A program made the translations under genes and the position numbers. A DNA stretch of 64,000 nt from Pseudomonadota bacterium (GTDB taxonomy: Bacteria; Pseudomonadota; Alphaproteobacteria; Sneathiellales; Sneathiellaceae). The notes beneath the pieces were generated by a model. That model was not told where the DNA came from, made no database searches, and saw nothing but the letters and a program-made list of their open reading frames with translations. Position 1 is the first letter of the stretch. Each line of letters opens with the position of its first letter. Of this stretch, positions 27,421 through 35,317 are shown piece by piece. Where the stretch lies: NCBI GenBank assembly GCA_024743055.1, contig JANSXH010000002.1, forward strand, positions 62,001 through 126,000. The letters are read 5' to 3'.

Positions 27421-27734
27421 TGAACGCAACACCCTTTCGACGATTTCATCGCCAATAAACTGTGATCACAGACTAGGAGAACTTGGTTAACAAGAAGTTG
27501 AGAAAGGGAAGATCTTTCTTAAATAAGCCTATTTTTTTAAGGGATCTGTAAAGCCAGGATTTTGGACTCTCCAAATACTAGGAAAAAAATTCCCCACTGG
27601 TCAGTTTCTACCACCATATTTCCTTCCCTTTAGCCAACGCTTCTATCTCAACCCATTGTTTTTAAACAATTTTATTATTGGCATGGCACTTGCGTAATAT
27701 TTGGCATGTAACTTTGTGCCAGAAGGGCAGAAAT
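27421..27734. other. Divergent intergenic region fliL/flgF
   Basis: The 314 bases between fliL and flgF hold a strong sigma-54 promoter for flgF (27679-27694, listed separately). On the fliL side, TTAA-N7-TTGA near 27488 is a one-mismatch relative of the CtrA box; no convincing sigma-54 site reads toward fliL. No RNA gene or repeat was seen. Confidence 0.6.
27679..27694 (+). promoter_or_regulatory. Sigma-54 promoter for flgFGAH
   Basis: TGGCATG-GCAC-TTGCG matches the -24/-12 consensus (TGGCAYG-N4-TTGCW) at every position but the last. The flgF start codon is 40 bases downstream. Rod and hook genes in alphaproteobacteria are often sigma-54 dependent. Confidence 0.85.
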
Positions 27735-28457
27735 ATGGAAAACGCAGTTTTTATTGGTTTATCACAACAAATGGCTTTGAAAAGGCAATTGGATATTACC
27801 GCCAACAACCTTGCCAACGTCAACACAACGGCCTTCAAGTCAGAACATCCCTTGTTTGAGGAGTTCCTTGTCGACAACTTCAATGATCGGTCCATGTCAT
27901 ATGTGCAGGACTACGGAAGTTACCGTGATCTTCGGGAAGGTGAGTTTTCACACACAGGCCGCCCTCTTGACGCGGCAATCAACGGTGAAGGATATTTCAC
28001 CATTGAGACGGATCAAGGCATTCGGTATACGCGGAACGGCAGCTTTCGCCTGGATCCGGAAGGCAACATCGTCACCATCAACAATAACTTTCTTCTGGAT
28101 GAAACCGGGAGAAAGATCACAGTTGATCAGCAGTTTCAAGAAGTTGCCTTTGCTCCCGACGGTACCGTGACAACTGCGCCTGGGCAAACTCAGAAAATAG
28201 AGCTCGTTAGGTTTAACAACCCGCAAATTCTGAAGCAGGTCGGAGATGGCCTGTATGACTCTGAAGGATTTGAGCCTGCCCCTGCCGTTGAAGCAAAGAT
28301 CATGCAGCGTACCCTCGAAAAATCAAATGTTCAGCCAATTCTGGAGATGACGGCGATGATTGACATCATGCGCGCCTATCAATCCGCCCAGAAACTGCTG
28401 GATGCAGAACATGACTTACAGATGAAGAGCATCGAAGAGATGCCGGCCGTACAATAA
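27735..28457 (+). CDS. flgF: Flagellar proximal rod protein FlgF
   Basis: FlgF is part of the proximal rod. The N-terminal rod motif LDITANNLANVNTTAFKSE, the hook-like beta domain with GEGYFTIETDQGIRYTRNGSF and the C-terminal EMTAMIDIMRAYQSAQKLL are typical. The ATG at 27735 has AAGGG upstream; the frame runs 19 codons further without homology. Length is 240 residues. It is first in the flgF-flgG-flgA-flgH operon downstream of a sigma-54 promoter. Confidence 0.96.
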   Translation: MENAVFIGLSQQMALKRQLDITANNLANVNTTAFKSEHPLFEEFLVDNFNDRSMSYVQDYGSYRDLREGEFSHTGRPLDAAINGEGYFTIETDQGIRYTRNGSFRLDPEGNIVTINNNFLLDETGRKITVDQQFQEVAFAPDGTVTTAPGQTQKIELVRFNNPQILKQVGDGLYDSEGFEPAPAVEAKIMQRTLEKSNVQPILEMTAMIDIMRAYQSAQKLLDAEHDLQMKSIEEMPAVQ

Positions 28458-28472
28458 AGAAGGAATGAAGCA

Positions 28473-29261
28473 ATGCGTGCATTAGGAATAGCCGCCACGG
28501 GGATGTTAGCTCAACAGCTAAATGTTGACGTTATCTCCAATAACATCGCAAACATGACCACGACTGGCTTCAAGCGCCAGCGTGCCGAGTTTCAGGATCT
28601 GCTCTATCAGGATATGGAGCGGGCTGGTGCTGCCTCCTCAGATGCCGGGACAATCGTTCCAGCAGGTATTCAGGTCGGCGTCGGTGTTAAAACTGCGTCT
28701 GTCTATCGGATCACAGATCAGGGAGCGCTTGAATCCACGGGCAACACATATGATCTGGCTATTCAGGGCCAGGGTTATTTCCGGGTGTTGCTGCCAAGCG
28801 GCGAAGAAGCCTATAGCCGTGCCGGTTCTTTCCAGCTCAGCCCCGATGGCGGGATTGTGACCCAGGATGGCTTCACGGTCATTCCGAACATCACCATTCC
28901 GCAGGACGCCATCAGTGTCACCATTAACCCGAGCGGCGAAGTTGAAGTTCAGGTTGACGGTCAGATAAATCTGCAGACCGTTGGTCAGCTTGATTTGGCT
29001 ATTTTCTTTAACGAAGGCGGCCTTCAGCCTCTTGGTGACAGTTTGTACAAGGAAAGTACGGCTTCCGGCACTCCGACTATTGGTGTACCGGGATCAACTG
29101 GCTTTGGAACCTTGCGACAGGGATATCTTGAAATGTCCAACGTCAATGCCGTTCAGGAAATCACTCAGCTTATCAGCGCCCAGCGTGCTTATGAGATGAA
29201 TTCAAAAATCATCACCGCCGCGGATGAAATGCTGTCCGTCAGTAATCAGCTCGGTGGATAA
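28473..29261 (+). CDS. flgG: Flagellar distal rod protein FlgG
   Basis: FlgG forms the distal rod. It has the start MRALGIAATGMLAQQLNVDV, the motif SNNIANMTTTGFKRQRAEFQ, and the C-terminal EITQLISAQRAYEMNSKIIT shared with axial proteins. It is 262 residues long, the expected length. It follows flgF by 15 bases. Confidence 0.97.
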   Translation: MRALGIAATGMLAQQLNVDVISNNIANMTTTGFKRQRAEFQDLLYQDMERAGAASSDAGTIVPAGIQVGVGVKTASVYRITDQGALESTGNTYDLAIQGQGYFRVLLPSGEEAYSRAGSFQLSPDGGIVTQDGFTVIPNITIPQDAISVTINPSGEVEVQVDGQINLQTVGQLDLAIFFNEGGLQPLGDSLYKESTASGTPTIGVPGSTGFGTLRQGYLEMSNVNAVQEITQLISAQRAYEMNSKIITAADEMLSVSNQLGG

Positions 29262-29287
29262 TTCTTTCTAGAATAGAAGAGATCATT

Positions 29288-30247
29288 ATGAAAAATTTCA
29301 TGCTCATTCTGACCCTGGTAACTGTGATTATGGCGCCTCTGACAGCCTGGGGAGCTTCCGAAGTTACTTTGCGGTCGCATGTAACCGTTGAGTCAGACCA
29401 AATCACCGTTGGAGATATCTTTGACGGTGCGGGTGACGCGGCGGACAAAGTGATTGCCCCCGCCCCGGCACCAGGGAAATCTATTTTGTTTAAGGCAGTT
29501 TCTGTTGCCAAGGTCGTTCGTAATTTGGGCTTGTCCTGGAGGCCAGCAACTCCGGTCAGACGCATCAAAGTTGAGCGTCTTGGTCAGACAGTTCCGTTTA
29601 CCAATATCTCAGAGGAAATCCGAGTTGCCCTCGAATATGAAATGAGCGTGGATCTATTTGAAATGGAACTGGCGACACAACAACCGAACATCAAAGTTGG
29701 AATGGATCAAGACCCTTCCGTCTCTGTCGAAAATATCTATATCAACCGGAAAAGCGGCCAGTTTACGGCTGAACTGTTGGCCCCAGCAGCGGATCCCAAC
29801 GGTCATCGCTTCAAAATCAGCGGTCGGGCCCACAAGCAGACCTTAATCCCTGTTCTGACAAGGTTCATTCCTGCAGGTCGGGAAATATCTGAAAAAGATA
29901 TCGATCATAAAGCTGTCAGGATCTCCAAGACGAACCGACATACCATTACGGACGCCAACCTAGTCATTGGCAAAAGCCCTCGGCGGTCTATTCGCCCCGG
30001 AACAGCAATCGCCATGAATAACCTGGGTGATCCGGTTACAGTAGAAAAAGGAAAGCTGGTTTCCGTTGTTTTACGGAGTGGTGGGCTGTTTCTATCCGTA
30101 TCCGGCAGAACTCTTGAGCCCGGCGGCACCGGTCAGGTAATTCGCGTTGAGAATATAAACAGCCGAAAAGTAATCCAGGCGACTGTTATCAACAGTCGGG
30201 AAGTCCAAATCACTTCGACACCCCAACAGCTTGCAGCAGTCCGCTAA
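29288..30247 (+). CDS. flgA: Flagella basal body P-ring formation protein FlgA
   Basis: FlgA is a periplasmic chaperone for P-ring (FlgI) assembly. It has a signal peptide (LILTLVTVIMAPLTAWGA), followed by an SAF-type C-terminal domain with FIPAGREISEKDIDHKAVRI and AIAMNNLGDPVTVEKG and a C-terminal VSGRTLEPGGTGQVIRVEN. Length is 319 residues, at the long end. It lies between flgG and flgH in the same operon. Confidence 0.92.
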   Translation: MKNFMLILTLVTVIMAPLTAWGASEVTLRSHVTVESDQITVGDIFDGAGDAADKVIAPAPAPGKSILFKAVSVAKVVRNLGLSWRPATPVRRIKVERLGQTVPFTNISEEIRVALEYEMSVDLFEMELATQQPNIKVGMDQDPSVSVENIYINRKSGQFTAELLAPAADPNGHRFKISGRAHKQTLIPVLTRFIPAGREISEKDIDHKAVRISKTNRHTITDANLVIGKSPRRSIRPGTAIAMNNLGDPVTVEKGKLVSVVLRSGGLFLSVSGRTLEPGGTGQVIRVENINSRKVIQATVINSREVQITSTPQQLAAVR

Positions 30248-30271
30248 AACGGCAAAATGAGAGACAAGAAT

Positions 30272-31030
30272 ATGAAACAGAATTTCAAACATTTCCTCCG
30301 CATCGGCTGCATCTCTTTGATAGCGCTGTCCCTTGCAGGCTGCAATTTCCTGACCCGCCTTGCCAATATCGGAGAAGAGCCTCCCCTGTCACCGATCGAT
30401 AATCCGGTTCTGCAGAAAGGATATCAGCCTGTCACCTTACCGATGCCACGTCCTGAACCTGTATTGCAACAGGCCAATTCCTTGTGGCGCCCGGGATCAA
30501 AGGCCTTTTTCAAGGATCAACGGGCAAGCCAGGTTGGTGATATTGTGACGGTCATGGTTGCCATTGAAGATGAAGCAACGTTGAACAACTCAACCGATAC
30601 GACCCGCTCAACCAATGAGGAAGCAGGGTTTGCAGGCTTGTTCGGCCTTGAATCTCAGGTGACAAAGGTTCTTCCTGAAGGCACCAGTGCCGAAGGCCTT
30701 ATCGATTTCGGTAGTGACCACAGCGTCAGTGGATCCGGTGCGGTCAACCGCAATGAAACCATCAATATGGAAATAGCGGCAATCGTCACCCAAATTCTTC
30801 CCAATGGCAACATGGTGATTGTGGGCCGTCAGGAAGTGCGGGTAAACTTCGAAAGTCGGGACTTGTCGGTTACCGGCGTTGTCCGTCCTGAAGATATTAC
30901 ATCAAGAAACACTGTCCAATCCTCCAAGATTGCGGAAGCACGTATTGCCTATGGTGGACGTGGTCATCTGACAGATGTCCAGCAAGGACGTTATGGTCAG
31001 CAGTTGTTTGATATAATCTTCCCATTCTAA
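30272..31030 (+). CDS. flgH: Flagellar L-ring lipoprotein FlgH
   Basis: FlgH builds the outer-membrane L-ring. The start shows a lipoprotein signal with the lipobox LAGC near residue 24. The core contains SLWRPGSKAFFKDQRASQVGD, NGNMVIVGRQEVRVN and the conserved end GRYGQQLFDIIFPF. An ATG five codons upstream (30257) is possible, but GAGAG precedes 30272. It is last in the flgF-G-A-H operon and is followed by a strong terminator. Confidence 0.95.
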   Translation: MKQNFKHFLRIGCISLIALSLAGCNFLTRLANIGEEPPLSPIDNPVLQKGYQPVTLPMPRPEPVLQQANSLWRPGSKAFFKDQRASQVGDIVTVMVAIEDEATLNNSTDTTRSTNEEAGFAGLFGLESQVTKVLPEGTSAEGLIDFGSDHSVSGSGAVNRNETINMEIAAIVTQILPNGNMVIVGRQEVRVNFESRDLSVTGVVRPEDITSRNTVQSSKIAEARIAYGGRGHLTDVQQGRYGQQLFDIIFPF

Positions 31031-31050
31031 GGAAGCGATGTTCCAAGAAA

Positions 31051-31080
31051 AAAGCCGGCCCAGGAGGCCGGCTTTTTGTT
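31051..31080. terminator. Bidirectional intrinsic terminator between flgH and dksA
   Basis: A perfect 10-bp stem (AAAGCCGGCC / GGCCGGCTTT) with a 5-base loop is followed by T-rich sequence on the plus strand and preceded by an A-run that gives a U-run on the minus strand. It lies between convergent flgH and dksA and can end both. Confidence 0.9.
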
Positions 31081-31096
31081 TTGGATATTTCTTTGC

Positions 31097-31513
31097 CTAG
31101 TCGTCGCGATAGATCTTCTCGCGCCGCTCATGCCTTTCCTGGGCCTCCAGGCTTAAAGTTGCAACGGGACGCGCTTCCAGACGTTTCAAAGAGATAGGCT
31201 CTCCCGTTTCATCACAATATCCGTACAAGCCTTCATCAATCCGGCGCAACGCTGCATCGATCTTGCCGATTAGTTTCCGTTGCCGATCCCGTGTCCTGAG
31301 TTCGAGAGCTCGCTCAGACTCTGTGGAGGCGCGGTCAGCAATATCCGGCTCCTTAATTGTCTCTTCCTGCAAATTAGCGATAGTCTGACTGGCATCTTCC
31401 AGAATTTCAGCTCGCCATTGCGTAAGTTTATTACGGAAATATTCCTGCTGACGCGGATTCATAAACGGCTCATCATCTGTGGGCCTATATTCTTCAGGAA
31501 TTTGAACGTTCAT
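31097..31513 (-). CDS. dksA: DksA-type RNA polymerase-binding factor lacking the zinc cysteines
   Basis: DksA binds the RNA polymerase secondary channel and works with ppGpp. The coiled-coil tip motif DxxDxA is present as DIADRA. In the C-terminal globular domain the four-cysteine zinc finger is reduced to Cys-x-x-Thr, 17 residues, Ser-x-x-Ala (YCDETG, later LSLEAQE), leaving one cysteine. Such zinc-independent variants are known. Length is 138 residues. It lies on the minus strand between flgH and fliX. Confidence 0.9.
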   Translation of the reverse strand: MNVQIPEEYRPTDDEPFMNPRQQEYFRNKLTQWRAEILEDASQTIANLQEETIKEPDIADRASTESERALELRTRDRQRKLIGKIDAALRRIDEGLYGYCDETGEPISLKRLEARPVATLSLEAQERHERREKIYRDD

Positions 31514-31671
31514 TTAAGCAACTCCAGTCCCTATACCAAAAACGCATCTGTAAAAAATTGCGGCCATATTTATAGGATAGCCAAACTATAAGCAACAACC
31601 TAATCGACATTCGATCAGATAATTGTGAAGTTTAAATATTCAAAGTGGAAAACGTGTCTTGAATGATTGGA

Positions 31672-32088
31672 TCAATACCCAAATTTTGCGAGTTCTACGG
31701 CTGCACGCACTTCTATATCACGGACGATCTCTTCTAGTCTTGGATCAGCCCCGCTCAGATTATAAGAAGCGAGTGTTTCTTTCAGCCTGAGAAGGCGATC
31801 TGCGGAAACCGAACCCATAAGCAAGCCATCGCGTATTTCTTCAAGCTTTTCAAGGAGATCTTCTCCCTTTTCAACAGCCTTTCGATTTCCTTCAGTCGAA
31901 TCATCTACGCCTTGCAAAGCTACAAGGGCGTCGACAGACCCGATGGGAGAAGCAGTAGAGACACCCGACGAAGTCGCCGCGTCCGTTGCCTCTTCAGCGA
32001 GGGAGAACTTTTCGCCCGACTTGGACGAAGCACTCTTGCTTTTCCCTCCTGAGGCTGCAGTTGTTCTGCCTGATCCGCCTACTCTCAT
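31672..32088 (-). CDS. fliX: Flagellar assembly regulator FliX
   Basis: FliX in Caulobacter couples flagellar assembly to the sigma-54 activator FlbD. The 138-residue protein has the expected shape: a Ser/Gly-rich start MRVGGSGRTTAA, the middle SVDALVALQGV, and the conserved end GLLMGSVSADRLLRLKETLASYN and LEEIVRDIEVRAAVELAKF. The ATG at 32088 is chosen by the family N-terminus. It diverges from flgI, and sigma-54 promoters occur nearby, consistent with a FliX/FlbD circuit; flbD itself is not here. Confidence 0.88.
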   Translation of the reverse strand: MRVGGSGRTTAASGGKSKSASSKSGEKFSLAEEATDAATSSGVSTASPIGSVDALVALQGVDDSTEGNRKAVEKGEDLLEKLEEIRDGLLMGSVSADRLLRLKETLASYNLSGADPRLEEIVRDIEVRAAVELAKFGY

Positions 32089-32261
32089 GGTCTCAATCCA
32101 AAATGCACCAACTCGAAAAAATATCCTATTTTTTGGTTCGTATCTATTCTTAGGGGACAATCTTTCCGGGTCAAGTGGAAGATATTGCCGCCAATCGCCA
32201 AAATTTCCAATCTTTCCTATTTTTTATATTTATTTTCAATGAGTTATAAAGAATGAAAACT

Positions 32262-32277
32262 GGCATGATTTTCGCTT
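32262..32277 (+). promoter_or_regulatory. Sigma-54-like promoter for flgI
   Basis: TGGCATG-ATTT-TCGCT matches the -24/-12 consensus with correct GG-GC spacing and a single core mismatch. The flgI start is 50 bases downstream. Confidence 0.7.
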
Positions 32278-32326
32278 ATTAGTTAGTAGATATTATAAAT
32301 ATGTACTGTTTTAGACGGAAAAACGA

Positions 32327-33487
32327 ATGTATTCGAAACTGATCCGATATTTTGTAACGACAGGTCTGCCGCTTAAAAAGGCGCTTCTGGCCTGTCTGGT
32401 CGTGCTTTTCTCAATGACATGGTCTGTAACAACCGCCAATTCAGCATCACGAGTAAAGGACATTGCTGAGTTTGAAGGCATCCGGGATAACATCCTCGTT
32501 GGCTATGGCCTTGTCGTTGGCCTCAATGGAACAGGAGACTCCCTGTCAAACTCGCCATTTACCGAGCAGAGCCTGACATCCATGTTGGAGCGGCTGGGTG
32601 TGAATACAACAGATGAGACATTAAAGACAAAAAATGTTGCTGCCGTCATTGTTACGGCGACACTGCCGCCATTTCAGCGGCAGGGAACCAAGATTGATAT
32701 TGTTGTCAGCTCCTTGGGTGATGCAGAAAATTTGACTGGCGGTACGCTTGTGGTCACCCCCCTCCTCGCAGCTGATGGCGAGGTATATGCAGTTGCACAA
32801 GGAACTCTGACTGTTGCCGGTTTTGCCGTAGGTGGAGAGGCCGAGAGCATCACAAAGGGTGTGCCAACGACAGCCCGCGTCGCAAATGGCGCCATTGTCG
32901 AACGTGAAATGGGATTTGATCTCGCCACATTGACAAGCCTTCGCATCTCGCTCCGCAATCCGGACCTAACAACTTCTCGCCGCATTGCCCAGGCCGTCAA
33001 TAAATATGTCGGCAATCCGGTTGCTGAAAGCTCTGATCCGTCCACTGTTATCCTCAATCTCGAAGGAAGCAAACGGGAAAATATGGTCGAGCTACTCGCA
33101 GATATCGAACAGTTGATGGTTGACCCCGATCAGATCGCTCGGGTCGTGATTGATGAGCAGTCAGGGATCATTGTGATCGGGAAAGAAGTCAAAGTCGACA
33201 CCGTCGCTATTGCCCAAGGCAATCTGACAGTGAGAATAACGGAAACACCACAAGTATCTCAGCCAGCCCCTTTCTCTGAAAATGGAGAAACGGTCGTGGT
33301 TCCCCGCACCAATATTGAGGTGTCCGAAGACAGTGACCATAAACTTGCCATCCTCAACAAAGGTGTGCGTCTTCAGGAACTTGTCGATGGTTTGAACGCT
33401 CTCGGCATTGGCCCCAGAGACATGATTTCCATACTTCAAGCCATTAAAGCAGCCGGAGCGCTGCAGGCAGAAATCGAGTTGATGTAA
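32327..33487 (+). CDS. flgI: Flagellar P-ring protein FlgI
   Basis: FlgI builds the P-ring in the peptidoglycan layer. It has a signal sequence (ALLACLVVLFSMTWSVTTANSA), then SRVKDIAEFEGIRDNILVGY and LVVGLNGTGDSL, the conserved N-terminus of the mature protein, and the conserved end MISILQAIKAAGALQAEIEL. Length is 386 residues. Its stop overlaps the flgJ start (TAATG). Confidence 0.97.
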   Translation: MYSKLIRYFVTTGLPLKKALLACLVVLFSMTWSVTTANSASRVKDIAEFEGIRDNILVGYGLVVGLNGTGDSLSNSPFTEQSLTSMLERLGVNTTDETLKTKNVAAVIVTATLPPFQRQGTKIDIVVSSLGDAENLTGGTLVVTPLLAADGEVYAVAQGTLTVAGFAVGGEAESITKGVPTTARVANGAIVEREMGFDLATLTSLRISLRNPDLTTSRRIAQAVNKYVGNPVAESSDPSTVILNLEGSKRENMVELLADIEQLMVDPDQIARVVIDEQSGIIVIGKEVKVDTVAIAQGNLTVRITETPQVSQPAPFSENGETVVVPRTNIEVSEDSDHKLAILNKGVRLQELVDGLNALGIGPRDMISILQAIKAAGALQAEIELM

Positions 33488-33795
33488 TGACGGATATCCT
33501 AACCAAAAGCACTGGTTTTCCGGTAGAAGTGAATGTCACTCATGCCAGAAATGACGCGCGGTCGCTAGAGAAGACACGGGAAGCAGCTGAGGAATTCGAG
33601 GCCTTTTTCCTGAGCCAGTTCCTGAACTCAATGACGTCGGGCCTGCAAACCGATGGTATGTTCGGCGGCGGGGAGTCCGAGAAGGTCTTCCGCGGCATGC
33701 TCAATGAAGAATATGCCAAGACCATCAGCCGCCAGAACGGCATTGGCGTAGCCGACGCGGTATTTCGTGAAATGCTGGCGATGCAGGAGGTATAG
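33487..33795 (+). CDS. flgJ: Rod-binding protein, FlgJ N-terminal-type
   Basis: Only the rod-binding/capping domain of FlgJ is present (102 residues): AAEEFEAFFLSQFLNSMTSG, GGGESEKVFRGMLNEEYAK, ISRQNGIGVADAVFREML. The muramidase domain found in enterobacterial FlgJ is absent, as is usual in alphaproteobacteria; a lytic transglycosylase elsewhere probably supplies that activity. It overlaps flgI by one base. Confidence 0.93.
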   Translation: MTDILTKSTGFPVEVNVTHARNDARSLEKTREAAEEFEAFFLSQFLNSMTSGLQTDGMFGGGESEKVFRGMLNEEYAKTISRQNGIGVADAVFREMLAMQEV

Positions 33796-33797
33796 CC

Positions 33798-34268
33798 ATG
33801 AACCCGGAGCAAGTAGTCGCTGGTAAATTGATGTCCCCAAGTGCCCTTTGCCAGGTGATATTGAGGTTATGTGAGATACTCGAATTAGAGAATGATCTAC
33901 TAGACCAGAACAAGCCGGAGTCATTTTCAGAGAGCCTCTCAGAAAAAACCCGCCTCGTGGCCATCTATAACCAGCAGATGACGCTAATAAAACAGGATCC
34001 AGGGAAATATCGCGATTTTCCTAAACCAGATGTTGAAAAACTCAAACAGGCGAGTGAAGCCTTTTACGAGATCCTGGACAATCATTTCCGGAAACTCTCG
34101 ACAGTCAAAACCGTTACGGAAGGTATTGTCAAATCTGTCGCGGACGAGGTGGCAAAAAAGAAAGCGCCTCCGGCGACATATACAGCTTCGGCCGGCGTAG
34201 CTAGCCCCCGGGCAAATACCAAGATACAACCAGCAAATGCGGCAATCGCCATTAATCAGGTAGTTTAG
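33798..34268 (+). CDS. FlgN-like flagellar-operon protein
   Basis: A 156-residue, largely helical protein starting two bases after flgJ. The pattern LCEILELENDLLDQ, then an Arg/Lys-rich helix and a Tyr near QQMTLIKQDPGKYRDF, resembles FlgN-type export chaperones for hook-associated proteins. The C-terminal third is Ala/Pro-rich and disordered. I assign it by context and helix pattern only. Confidence 0.6.
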   Translation: MNPEQVVAGKLMSPSALCQVILRLCEILELENDLLDQNKPESFSESLSEKTRLVAIYNQQMTLIKQDPGKYRDFPKPDVEKLKQASEAFYEILDNHFRKLSTVKTVTEGIVKSVADEVAKKKAPPATYTASAGVASPRANTKIQPANAAIAINQVV

Positions 34269-34283
34269 GCTTAGTTGGGAGAG

Positions 34284-34649
34284 TTAGACTTCGCTATTGA
34301 CAGCGATTCCTTGCAATTCACGATAAAAAGCAACTCGACGAAGCACATAATCGCCAGGAAATTGCTTGATGACCTCGTTGGTTTCAAAATCGATGAGCCG
34401 GTAGACATACCGCCCACTGCTTTGATCCTGGTCTATTGAAAAACGTCCATTTGGAAATCTATCATCCTCGAAGAAACCGCCAATAGCCTGTTCAGCCCGC
34501 TTAACCGGATCAATGGTCTCCGTGAGCTGTTCAGTGGGATTGGAAACGACTCCAGCCGTTGATTTATTGAATGCGTTATGGGCCGAAGAACTGTCGCGTT
34601 CGGGCTTGGTCATATTCATATTTGTTTTTGAAACAGGGGTCACGTCCAT
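34284..34649 (-). CDS. FlaG-like protein
   Basis: A 121-residue protein with a disordered N-terminus and a C-terminal FlaG-like fold: RFSIDQDQSSGRYVYRLIDF followed by ETNEVIKQFPGDYVL. FlaG proteins influence filament length in some bacteria. The ATG has a very good ribosome site (AAAGGAG). A perfect CtrA box lies about 90 bases upstream. It ends 15 bases from the convergent FlgN-like gene. Confidence 0.72.
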   Translation of the reverse strand: MDVTPVSKTNMNMTKPERDSSSAHNAFNKSTAGVVSNPTEQLTETIDPVKRAEQAIGGFFEDDRFPNGRFSIDQDQSSGRYVYRLIDFETNEVIKQFPGDYVLRRVAFYRELQGIAVNSEV

Positions 34650-34684
34650 GTCGCAACTCCTTTCTCATACAAAATCAATTCAAC

Positions 34685-34706
34685 AAAAACGGCGCCCTAA
34701 CAGGGC
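34685..34706 (-). terminator. Short hairpin followed by a U-run on the minus strand
   Basis: GCCCT and AGGGC flank a 3-base loop (34694-34706), and reading on the minus strand GCCG-TTTTTG follows. It could end transcripts from the MarR-type gene before flaG. Confidence 0.4.
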
Positions 34707-34736
34707 TGTACAATCAAGAACCCTAGCGGAGAAAAG

Positions 34737-34752
34737 TTAACGTAACCTTAAC
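34737..34752. promoter_or_regulatory. Perfect CtrA box upstream of flaG-like gene
   Basis: TTAA-CGTAACC-TTAAC is an exact match to the CtrA consensus TTAA-N7-TTAAC. It lies 88-103 bases upstream of the flaG-like start. CtrA controls flagellar genes in alphaproteobacteria. Confidence 0.7.
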
Positions 34753-34769
34753 ACACACGGTAAAGAGGT

Positions 34770-34791
34770 GCCGGACCAATGTAAGTCCGGC
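34770..34791 (-). terminator. Strong hairpin after the MarR-type gene
   Basis: GCCGGAC and GTCCGGC form a perfect 7-bp stem with an 8-base loop, 56 bases after the MarR-type stop. Only a weak T-rich stretch (CTCTTTACC) follows on the minus strand. Confidence 0.45.
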
Positions 34792-34846
34792 TAACCCCTA
34801 ATAATTTTTGATGAAATTGTCTGAACTACCGTCAATTAATGTGCCG

Positions 34847-35317
34847 CTACTGGGCACCATATTGGATATAATCGGTCCAGATTCTCTCGATTTGGCGCAA
34901 TGATTTACGAGTTGCTTCAATATCCGGTGATGGATTTGAGCGAGTCAACAGTTCTGATTGTTTGACTTCAGACTGGGCCATTTTCGACACAAGATCCAAA
35001 CCCTTGCCAGACAGACGTATCATTGTCGCCCGGCGATCCCGTTCAGATTTTTCCTGGACAAGATACCCCATTTCAACCAGCTTTTTCAGGTTGTAGGAGG
35101 CGTTGGAGCCCTGATAATAGCCGCGTGACATGAGTTCACGGACATTGATCTCCTCATCGCCGATATTGGCTAGGAGCAATGCCTGAACGGCATTGATATC
35201 CGTAATATCCATCAGGGTAAGTTCGGTTCTCAATACATCCAGAAAACGGCGGTGCAGCCGCTCAATCAGTCTGGTGAGTTCATGATAATCTTCTGTCACA
35301 GTTTTTCCTTTGTGCAA
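34847..35317 (-). CDS. MarR-type winged-helix regulator (LdtR-like)
   Basis: The protein (156 residues) has a winged-helix domain with the recognition-helix region ELMSRGYYQGSNASYNLKKL and the wing LVQEKSERDRRATMIRLSGKG, preceded and followed by dimerisation helices. This resembles LdtR-type MarR regulators of alphaproteobacteria, which control cell-wall and motility genes. Its targets here are unknown; the location beside flagellar genes is suggestive. A 471-base gene-free region lies upstream. Confidence 0.75.
   Translation of the reverse strand: MHKGKTVTEDYHELTRLIERLHRRFLDVLRTELTLMDITDINAVQALLLANIGDEEINVRELMSRGYYQGSNASYNLKKLVEMGYLVQEKSERDRRATMIRLSGKGLDLVSKMAQSEVKQSELLTRSNPSPDIEATRKSLRQIERIWTDYIQYGAQ

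Noticed and set aside
27701..27717. Second TGGCATG, sigma-54-like, just downstream of the flgF promoter
   Set aside because: The -12 element lacks the GC pair (TTTGT), so only the upstream match is credible.
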